A stretch of DNA of 64,000 nt from an uncultured Prevotella sp. (GTDB lineage Bacteria > Bacteroidota > Bacteroidia > Bacteroidales > Bacteroidaceae), in assembly GCA_900550365.1 (NCBI GenBank), contig URRR01000003.1, positions 80,512 to 144,511 on the forward strand, read 5' to 3'. The translations under genes were made by a program, and so were the position numbers. Below the pieces are notes generated by a model, which did no database searches, was not told the origin of the DNA, and saw only the letters and a list, made by a program, of their open reading frames with translations. This document shows positions 44,524 to 51,569 of this stretch, one piece after another; within the stretch, counting starts at the first letter, position 1; every line of letters begins with the position of its first letter.

Positions 44524-46833
44524 ATGCTTATAAAACTTATCAGGAAACATACCATCCGGGCGGTCATGTCTGTAATGCTGAGCATGACGTTCACCGCCTA
44601 CGTTTACTCCAATGATTACGTTCCGGCAGACTATGTGTGGACATCGCCGAGCCGTAACTCGTCTGAGTCGATGCCCTGCGGCGGTCACGACGTGGGCATG
44701 AACGTGTGGGTTGAGAACGGCGACGTGCTCTTTTACGTGGCACGCAGCGGCATGTTCGACGAGAACAACACGCTGCTCAAGGCCGGAAGATGGCGCCTCA
44801 GCCTGTCGTCAGAACCGTTCAACGGCGACGGCGGCAAGTTCACGCAGACGCTGAGACTTGACGACGGAGCAGTATATATCAAAGGCGACGGTGCCGAAGT
44901 GCGCCTTTGGGCTGATGTCTACACGTCTGCTGTTTACATGGAGATAACGTCTGACCGGAAGACTGACGCCACGCTAAGCTACGAGAGCTGGCGGTATAAG
45001 GACAGGCCGGTTACCAAAGCCGAGTGTCAGCAATGCTCTTACAAGTGGGTGTTGCCCAAAGACTGCACCACCTTCGCCGACTCTATACGTGCCGCGGGGT
45101 CAACTCTTGACTTCTGGCACAAGAACCGCCAACAGACAGTTTTTGACTTCACGGTGAGCCGCGAGCAGCTTGACGCTATCAAGGAGCAGCTATACAACCC
45201 GATAGGCGGACTGTGTTTCGGCGGCCGTATGTCAGCGCCCGGCTTCACTTTCACCGGCACAAGTGACGGCAAATATGCCTCAACAGACTACCGTGCATGG
45301 CTGTTTAAGGCTGAAGACATAAGGAAGTCTACCGTAACTATCAGCCTCTACACAGGCGACGCGCCGCAAGACGTTCCGTCAACCAAGGTGTCGCGCAGGC
45401 GCAGCGCACAGTGGTGGCACGACTATTGGCAGCGCAGCCACATATCAGTAGCCTTTAACGACGGTGAAAAAGCAACCGGAAAGACTATCCAAAGCTCCCC
45501 CACCGGGGAAGTTGAGGGGGCTTCGCTGGCCCGCGCCGCACGCAATTACGAGCTGTTCAGATACATGCTCGGATGCAACGCTTACGGCGAATGGCCGACC
45601 AAATTCAACGGCGGACTGTTCACATTCGACCCCGTTTACGCTGACCCTAAGGCTCCGTTCACGCCCGACTACCGCAAATGGGGCGGCGGAACGATGACCG
45701 CACAGAACCAAAGACTTGTCTACTGGCCGATGCTTAAGAGTGGAGACACAGACATGATGACCGCCCAGTTTGACACATATCTGCGTCTTCTGCCTACCGC
45801 GACGGCACGTACACGCCACTATTGGGGGCACGGCGGGGCGTCGTTCTGCGAGCAGATAGAGAACTTCGGGCTGCCTAATCCGGCTGAATACGGCAAACAT
45901 AAGCCCGGCGATGACCCCGGAATGGAGCGCAACGCATGGCTGGAATACCAGTGGGACACGGTTCTTGAATTCTGTTCGATGATACTTCAGGCTCACTTCT
46001 ACGCCAGAATGGACATTACGAAGTATGAACCTCTCATCACGCAAAGCCTCGTTTTCTTTGACGAACATTATCAGTACCTCGCCAAAAAGCGTGGAGTGAA
46101 AGCTCTGAACGGCGACGGAAAGTTAGTGATTTTCCCCTCGTCAGGCTGCGAGACGTATAAGATGGCTTACAATCCGTCGAGCGTCGTGGCCGCGCTTCGT
46201 GTCGTTACAGAGCAGTTTGAGCGGTATAAGCAAGGCAAATCAGCGGCTGATTTTTCGGCATTCGCCCTCGACTCGACTTTCAAGAACAGGCTTCCGGAGA
46301 TACCGCTGCACACCATCGGCGGTGACACATGTATTGCTCCGGCCGTCGTATGGGAGCGTATTCAGAACGTGGAGACACCACAGCTCTATCCCGTTTTCCC
46401 GTGGCGGGTGTACGGTTTGGGGCGACCCGGTCTGCAAACGGCGATAAATACTTACATGAAAGACCCTCATGCCGTAGATATGCGGTCAACAAAAGGATGG
46501 AAACAGGACAACATCTGGGCGGCGTGTCTCGGTCTGACGGAAGAAGCCGTACGGCTAAACGGCGAGAAGTTTGCCGACGGGCCTTACCGCTTCCCTGCCT
46601 TCTTTGACCCCGGTTACGACTGGGCACCTGACTGTAACCGCGCCGGTGCGGCGATGATTGGCCTCCAGGAGATGCTTCTTCAGGAAGCTCCTGACGGCTC
46701 ACTCCTGCTCTTCCCCGCATGGCCGAAGGACGTAGAGGCGAGCTTCAGGCTGCATGCTACGGGCGGAAGAACCGTTGACGCCACGATAAAAGACGGCAAG
46801 ATAACTCATAAGATACTAACCAAAAATAAGTAA
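44524..46833 (+). CDS. DUF5703 glycoside-hydrolase-like protein
   Basis: An exported protein with an N-terminal beta domain (DUF5703, residues about 32-290, YVPADYVWTSPSRNSSESMPCGGHD) and an (alpha/alpha)6-type barrel (about 320-690) resembling GH95/GH78-clan proteins (NAYGEWPTKFNGGLFTFDP; RHYWGHGGASFCEQIENFG). The terminal beta segment (LLLFPAWPKDVEASFRLHATGG) is common in these families. Activity is unassigned to my knowledge. Asp and Glu residues in the LFTFDP and FCEQIENFG segments are plausible active-site acids. The signal peptide is atypically long and basic (MLIKLIRKHTIRAVM). Residues 323-334 are encoded by a GC-rich imperfect palindrome and may be an inserted repeat. It is followed after 47 bases by the exported GH78 gene. 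Confidence 0.7.
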   Translation: MLIKLIRKHTIRAVMSVMLSMTFTAYVYSNDYVPADYVWTSPSRNSSESMPCGGHDVGMNVWVENGDVLFYVARSGMFDENNTLLKAGRWRLSLSSEPFNGDGGKFTQTLRLDDGAVYIKGDGAEVRLWADVYTSAVYMEITSDRKTDATLSYESWRYKDRPVTKAECQQCSYKWVLPKDCTTFADSIRAAGSTLDFWHKNRQQTVFDFTVSREQLDAIKEQLYNPIGGLCFGGRMSAPGFTFTGTSDGKYASTDYRAWLFKAEDIRKSTVTISLYTGDAPQDVPSTKVSRRRSAQWWHDYWQRSHISVAFNDGEKATGKTIQSSPTGEVEGASLARAARNYELFRYMLGCNAYGEWPTKFNGGLFTFDPVYADPKAPFTPDYRKWGGGTMTAQNQRLVYWPMLKSGDTDMMTAQFDTYLRLLPTATARTRHYWGHGGASFCEQIENFGLPNPAEYGKHKPGDDPGMERNAWLEYQWDTVLEFCSMILQAHFYARMDITKYEPLITQSLVFFDEHYQYLAKKRGVKALNGDGKLVIFPSSGCETYKMAYNPSSVVAALRVVTEQFERYKQGKSAADFSAFALDSTFKNRLPEIPLHTIGGDTCIAPAVVWERIQNVETPQLYPVFPWRVYGLGRPGLQTAINTYMKDPHAVDMRSTKGWKQDNIWAACLGLTEEAVRLNGEKFADGPYRFPAFFDPGYDWAPDCNRAGAAMIGLQEMLLQEAPDGSLLLFPAWPKDVEASFRLHATGGRTVDATIKDGKITHKILTKNK
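45492..45523. repeat. GC-rich imperfect palindrome inside the DUF5703 gene
   Basis: The stretch runs AAGCTCCCCCAC, GGGG, then GTTGAGGGGGCTT; its ends are near-complementary (AAGCTCCCCCAC against AAGCCCCCTCAAC). It is read in frame as QSSPTGEVEGAS in a loop before the conserved ARNYELFRYML segment. Base composition differs sharply from surrounding codons. It resembles short dispersed palindromic repeats of Bacteroidetes, from memory. Confidence 0.45.
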
Positions 46834-46880
46834 ACAACTACCTGTCATGCCACGAAGCATGACCCTTAAACTCACTGAAC

Positions 46881-49640
46881 ATGACAAGACGAACGATATT
46901 AAGCGGCCTATTGGCCTCATTAGCCTTACTTTCCGCAACGCCGTCAGGCGCAAAGCTCACCATAACACGCCTCACCTGCAACTATCAGGGTAACCTTCCG
47001 TTGACCGAAACTACGGCCTCAAGCCAGACCGCCGTTACCGAAGGGCCTGTCCGTCTGGGCTGGCAGATGACGGCAACGGCCAACGGCGAACGACAGACGG
47101 CTTACGAGATAACCATCAAAGAGAACGTTACCGACCGGCAGGTTTACGCCTCCGGCAAGGTAATGTCTGACAAAAGCCAGCTCGTAAGCGTACCCGCGCT
47201 GAAGCCGAACAGGCACGGATACTATTGGCAAGTGCGTGTATGGAACGACAAGGGAGAACCTTCAGCCCTGAGCGGAAGGCAGAACATACGTGTGGTTCCT
47301 GCCAGGATAGACGCCGAATGGATAGGAGCCATAACGCGGAAGGCCGCCAAACTACCTGAAGGACGTTACCCGAACACGGTGTTTAAGAAGGATTCGTTCA
47401 AGGCAAAGTGGGCTGACGTCGACCCGTTGTCAGCCAAGAGCATAATACTTAGAAAGGAGTTTACAGCTAAGAAACAACGTATTACAGACGCAGTGGTGTA
47501 CGTCTGCGGACTGGGTCATTACAAACTGAACATCAGCGGCACTGAAGTAGGCGACGCGGAGTTCGCCCCTGTATGGAGCGAATACGACAAGACGGTGTAC
47601 TACAACGTGTTTGACGTAACCGGACTCATTGCCCGTGGCGGCAACGCCGTCAGCGTATTGCTGGGCAACGGCTTCTTCAACGTGCAGCGCATGGGCCGCT
47701 ACAGCAAGCTGCAGACCAGCTTCGGACCGCCCCAACTGTTGCTTCGTCTTGAGATAAACTACGCCGACGGCACGCAGCAGGTAATCAAGAGCGGTGCCGA
47801 CTGGCGGTATTCGCTTAGCCCGATAACATTCAACAGTATTTACGGAGGTGAGTCATACGACGCCCGTTTGGAGCAAGACGGCATAGACAAGGCCGGCTTT
47901 GACGACTCAAAATGGAGCAATGTTGTGATTACCGAAGGGCCTAAGGGGCGGCTTACGCCGCAGACCGTGCAGCCGGTGCGCATCATGGAGCGGTACGGAA
48001 TAAAGTCGTTCAGCTATCTTCCGGCCGACTCTCTCGCCGCCGCAAGCAAGGCGACGAAGCGCGAGATACATCCTTCGGCCTTCGTTGCGGACATGGGACA
48101 GAACCTGGCGGGCTTTCCTGAAATCACCGTAAGCGGCAAACGGGGACAGAAGGTGACGCTGATTGTGGCTGAAAAACTGACAAGACAGGGAGCATGTGAC
48201 CAGAAACAGACCGGCCGCCAGCACTATTACGAATACACGCTGAAGGGCGACGGGCTGGAGACATGGCACCCGCACTTCTCTTATTACGGTTTCCGCTACA
48301 TCCAGGTGGAGGGCGCCGTGCTCGAGGGAGAGCCTAATCCGCAGGGACTGCCGGTGCTGAAGAGCCTGAGCAGTTGCTTCATTTACAACTCGGCTGAGGA
48401 GGTATCGACGTTTGAATGCTCAAATCCGCTGTTCACGGCGACGCACCGTCTGATAGAAAGAGCTGAGCGCAGCAACATGCAGAGCGTACTGACTGACTGC
48501 CCGCACCGCGAGAAACTGGGCTGGTTAGAGCAGGACCACCTGTGCGGACCGAGCCTTCTCTACAACTATGACATGACAAGATACGCGCCGAAGGTAATCC
48601 GCGACATAACCGACACGCAGAAATCAGACGGCCTTGTGCCGACAACGGCGCCGCAATACATATCGTTCGGCAATCTGTTTGACGACTCGCCCGAGTGGGG
48701 CAGCACGCTCATAATACTGCCGTTCATGTATTACGAGCAGTACGGCGACAGCACTCTGATAACCGAAAACTATGAGCCCATGCGCCGATATGTGGACTAT
48801 CTGACGTCACGGGCCGACAACGGCATCGTAAGCCACGGCCTCGGCGACTGGTATGACTATGGTCCGTGGCGCGCGGGATTCTCCAAGAACACGCCCGTAC
48901 CGCTCGTTGCGACGGCTCATTACATATTCGACCTGAAGCTGCTGACGCGTGCCGCGCAAATGACGGGGCGCAAGGCTGACGCAGAGAAATACTCAGCACT
49001 GCTGAAAGACGTGGCAGAAGCCTTCAACCGGGAGTTCTACAAGCCCGACTCATGCACCTACGGCACGAGCAGCCAGACGTCCAACGCCCTGCCGCTGTAC
49101 CTCGGACTGGCGGGCGAGAACAAGCAGGCCGTAATGCAAAGCCTCATCAACGACATAAAGAAACACGGCAACCGGCTGACAACGGGCGACGTGGGCAACC
49201 GCTACATGATACAGGCGCTGGCACAAAACGGACAGAACGAGCTGCTCTACACTATGTTCAACCACTACGAGACGCCGGGATACGGCTACCAGCTGCGCCA
49301 CGGAGCGACGACGCTTACCGAGCAGTGGGACCCGCGGCAAGGCTCGTCGCTGAACCACTTCATGATGGGACAGCTTGACGAATGGCTGTTCAAGACCCTC
49401 GCCGGCATACAGAACCAGCCCGGGACATACGGCCTTCGCCACCTGCTGATAGCCCCGACGCTAACAGGCGACCTGCAATACGTCAAGGCGTCAACCATGT
49501 CTCTATACGGCAAAATCAGCGTACACTGCACCCGCTCACGCCTCGACGTGGAGATACCCGTGGGCAGCGACGCCGTAATAGCACTGCCCAACGGAGAGAA
49601 AAAGAGTGTAGGCAGCGGCCGGCACACCTTCAACTTCTGA
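46881..49640 (+). CDS. Exported GH78 alpha-L-rhamnosidase
   Basis: Cleaves terminal alpha-L-rhamnose in the periplasm or at the surface. The signal peptide ends near residue 24 (SATPSGAKL). N-terminal fibronectin-like and beta domains (about 25-160, GWQMTATANGERQTAYEI) and a lectin-like domain (VYVCGLGHYKLNISGTEVGDAEF; LLGNGFFNVQR) match Bac_rhamnosid architecture. The catalytic barrel carries DCPHREKLGWLEQDHL (residues 539-554), where Glu544 or nearby acids fit the general acid region. It also has SPEWGSTLIILPFMYYEQYGD and TLTEQWDPRQGSSLNH, whose Glu is the likely base. The length, 919 residues, is typical. It is the third rhamnosidase of the locus and its last gene; a gap with a palindromic element follows. 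Confidence 0.93.
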   Translation: MTRRTILSGLLASLALLSATPSGAKLTITRLTCNYQGNLPLTETTASSQTAVTEGPVRLGWQMTATANGERQTAYEITIKENVTDRQVYASGKVMSDKSQLVSVPALKPNRHGYYWQVRVWNDKGEPSALSGRQNIRVVPARIDAEWIGAITRKAAKLPEGRYPNTVFKKDSFKAKWADVDPLSAKSIILRKEFTAKKQRITDAVVYVCGLGHYKLNISGTEVGDAEFAPVWSEYDKTVYYNVFDVTGLIARGGNAVSVLLGNGFFNVQRMGRYSKLQTSFGPPQLLLRLEINYADGTQQVIKSGADWRYSLSPITFNSIYGGESYDARLEQDGIDKAGFDDSKWSNVVITEGPKGRLTPQTVQPVRIMERYGIKSFSYLPADSLAAASKATKREIHPSAFVADMGQNLAGFPEITVSGKRGQKVTLIVAEKLTRQGACDQKQTGRQHYYEYTLKGDGLETWHPHFSYYGFRYIQVEGAVLEGEPNPQGLPVLKSLSSCFIYNSAEEVSTFECSNPLFTATHRLIERAERSNMQSVLTDCPHREKLGWLEQDHLCGPSLLYNYDMTRYAPKVIRDITDTQKSDGLVPTTAPQYISFGNLFDDSPEWGSTLIILPFMYYEQYGDSTLITENYEPMRRYVDYLTSRADNGIVSHGLGDWYDYGPWRAGFSKNTPVPLVATAHYIFDLKLLTRAAQMTGRKADAEKYSALLKDVAEAFNREFYKPDSCTYGTSSQTSNALPLYLGLAGENKQAVMQSLINDIKKHGNRLTTGDVGNRYMIQALAQNGQNELLYTMFNHYETPGYGYQLRHGATTLTEQWDPRQGSSLNHFMMGQLDEWLFKTLAGIQNQPGTYGLRHLLIAPTLTGDLQYVKASTMSLYGKISVHCTRSRLDVEIPVGSDAVIALPNGEKKSVGSGRHTFNF

Positions 49641-49670
49641 CATAACGCAAATTACATAATCACTGACACG

Positions 49671-49713
49671 CCTCTCATGCGGCCTACATAACGGCCGGTG
49701 AGGGGCGTTTTCC
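49671..49713 (+). terminator. Putative terminator after the exported GH78 gene
   Basis: GACACGCCTCTCATGCGGCC and GGCCGGTGAGGGGCGTTTTC form an imperfect stem (ACGCCTCTCA pairing with TGAGGGGCGT, one mismatch) followed by TTTT, 30 bases downstream of the GH78 stop. Confidence 0.5.
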
Positions 49714-49790
49714 GTATCCTCCGGAATAAAGTCTGACAGCCCAATATCACCTCACTGCCGACCGGCAGCAGAACACCTCGTGGACAGGCG

Positions 49791-49880
49791 TTTTGCAAAA
49801 GGTGGCCTTTCGCATTGTAAAAGGCCGTCTTTTACACGATAAAAGGCCGTCTTTCAGAAGCCAAAAGACGGCCTTTTGGA
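49791..49880. repeat. A4/T4 palindromic intergenic element, copy 7
   Basis: The units are AAAAGGTGGCCTTTC (49797), AAAAGGCCGTCTTTT (49819), AAAAGGCCGTCTTTC (49841) and AAAAGACGGCCTTTT (49863), with a 22-base period. The TTGATAATAAGCC flank lies 3' of the units here, as in copy 4, rather than 5' as in copies 2, 5 and 8. Confidence 0.87.
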
Positions 49881-50059
49881 AACGGACTTATGTCCTTTTA
49901 CGTAACTGCTTGATAATAAGCCATTTATCAAAAGCCGCCAGACTTACGGCCACTGCCCCGCATCAGCCACACAGGAAAGAGCCTGCATGATTTTAAGAAG
50001 ATTTCACCCTCGGAAAAAAATCAAGGCGGATACAACACGGTAAAATGAAATAAAAGTGT

Positions 50060-50067
50060 TATCTTTG
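50060..50067 (+). promoter_or_regulatory. Putative -7 promoter box for pepT
   Basis: TATCTTTG matches the TAnnTTTG consensus exactly and lies 103 bases upstream of the pepT start. No TTTG is seen at the expected -33 position. Confidence 0.45.
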
Positions 50068-50169
50068 TGCCTGCCTAAGTAACATTAAGACATAAAAGCG
50101 GCGCCTTTGGCTGACCGCTGTATAAAGAAAGACACCTAATGCGACTTAAAATAAAACAAAAATAACACA

Positions 50170-51393
50170 ATGGACATAATTGAAAGATTTTTAAACTATG
50201 TGAAATTCGACACCCAGTCAGCCGAAGACAGCACCACGGTGCCGAGTACTGACAAGCAGCTCGTGTTCGCAAAATACCTCAAGGACGAGCTGAAGGCCGA
50301 GGGATTTGACGACGTTGAGATGGACGACAACGGCTACATATACGCCACCCTCAGTGCCAACACCAAGAAAGACGTGCCCACGATAGGCTTCATCAGCCAC
50401 TACGACACGTCTCCCGACTGCTCGGGCAAGGACGTTAAGCCGCGAATCATACGTAATTATGACGGCGGCGACATTGAGCTTTCACCCGGTATCATATCCT
50501 CTACAAAGAAGTTCCCTGAGCTTTTGGCGCATAAGGGCGAGGACATCATCGTGACCGACGGGCATACTCTGCTGGGAGCAGACGACAAGGCGGGCATAGC
50601 CGAGATTGTGCAGGCCATGTGCTGGCTGCGCGACCATGACGAGATAAAGCACGGCGACATACGCATGGCGTTCAATCCTGACGAGGAGATCGGCATGGGC
50701 GCGCATCACTTTGACGTTGAGAAGTTCGGCTGCGAGTGGGCTTACACCATGGACGGCGGTGACCTTGGCGACCTCGAGTTTGAGAACTTCAACGCCGCTT
50801 CGGCCAAGATAACAATCCGCGGCATAAGCGTTCACCCGGGATACGCCAAGGATAAGATGATAAACGCCAACCGTCTGGCGGCAGAGTTCGCTACGATGTT
50901 GCCTGCCGACGAGACTCCGGAGACCACTGAAGGATATGAAGGATTTTACCACCTGCTGGGCATAGAGTCGAACATCGAGAAGGCCAAGATGTCTTACATC
51001 ATCCGCGACCATGACCGCGACCGCTTTGAGGAGCGCAAGGACTTCATCAAGGAGTGCGCCCGCAAGATGAACGAGAAGTACGGCGAGGGCACCGTCGTGG
51101 CTGAGGTGAACGACCAGTACTATAACATGAAGGAGAAGATTGACCCCAACATGCACGTCATTGACATCGTGCTCAAGGCCATGCAAGACTGCGGCGTGCC
51201 GCCCAAAGTGGAGCCTATCCGCGGCGGAACAGACGGCGCCCAGCTGTCGTTCAAGGGTCTGCCCTGCCCCAACATCTTTGCCGGCGGCGTGAACTTCCAC
51301 GGACCTTACGAGTTTGTTTCCGTACAGGTAATGGAAAAAGCCATGCAGGTAATCGTCAAGATTTGCGAGATTACAGCAGAATTCAACGACTAA
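50170..51393 (+). CDS. pepT: Peptidase T (tripeptide aminopeptidase, M20B)
   Basis: A cytoplasmic dizinc aminopeptidase releasing the N-terminal residue of tripeptides. Its 407 residues and motifs match PepT throughout: VKFDTQS, HYDTSPD with His77 and Asp79, GADDKAG with the bridging Asp138/139 pair, and PDEEIG with catalytic Glu172 and metal ligand Glu173. TMDGGDLGD follows, then the dimerisation lid region. The C-terminal RGGTDGAQLSF and PNIFAGGVNFHGPYEF segment contains the last zinc histidine. No signal peptide is present. It stands alone between the utilization locus and the antiporter gene, with its own -7-like box, so it is probably a housekeeping gene unrelated to glycan use. Confidence 0.97.
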   Translation: MDIIERFLNYVKFDTQSAEDSTTVPSTDKQLVFAKYLKDELKAEGFDDVEMDDNGYIYATLSANTKKDVPTIGFISHYDTSPDCSGKDVKPRIIRNYDGGDIELSPGIISSTKKFPELLAHKGEDIIVTDGHTLLGADDKAGIAEIVQAMCWLRDHDEIKHGDIRMAFNPDEEIGMGAHHFDVEKFGCEWAYTMDGGDLGDLEFENFNAASAKITIRGISVHPGYAKDKMINANRLAAEFATMLPADETPETTEGYEGFYHLLGIESNIEKAKMSYIIRDHDRDRFEERKDFIKECARKMNEKYGEGTVVAEVNDQYYNMKEKIDPNMHVIDIVLKAMQDCGVPPKVEPIRGGTDGAQLSFKGLPCPNIFAGGVNFHGPYEFVSVQVMEKAMQVIVKICEITAEFND

Positions 51394-51407
51394 CAATATA
51401 ATTAAGA

Positions 51408-51485
51408 ATTAAGAGTTAAGAATTAAGAAAATATGCCATGCACTTTATCGGGCAAGAGTGTTTTTCTTAATTCTTAACTCTTAAT
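51408..51485. terminator. Long purine-armed hairpin after pepT
   Basis: A perfect 24-base inverted repeat (51408-51431 and 51462-51485) built from TTAAGAATTAAGAGTTAAG-type sequence lies 15 bases after the pepT stop. A pyrimidine-rich tract (CTCTTAACTCTTAATTTC and similar) continues to 51560, just before the next start. Confidence 0.6.
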
Positions 51486-51569
51486 TATTAATTTCATCGC
51501 TCTTAACTCTTAATTTCATTTGCTTTTAATTCTTCACTCTTCACTTTTAACTCTTCACTTTTATCTGAT

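Larger units (their letters stand above)
49641..50169. other. Intergenic region at the downstream edge of the utilization locus
   Basis: No gene seen. It has an inverted repeat at about 49671-49708 (ACGCCTCTCATGCGGCC and GGCCGGTGAGGGGCGT, imperfect, followed by TTTTCC), a plausible terminator for the GH78 gene. The seventh palindromic element (49791-49880) follows, with a TAACTGCTTGATAATAAGCC flank (49903-49922). A -7-like box TATCTTTG lies at 50060-50067, about 100 bases before pepT. Confidence 0.6.

Noticed and set aside
49793..49990. Small frame in the gap before pepT
   Set aside because: It reads through the palindromic repeat units and has low-complexity, basic content typical of repeat translation.
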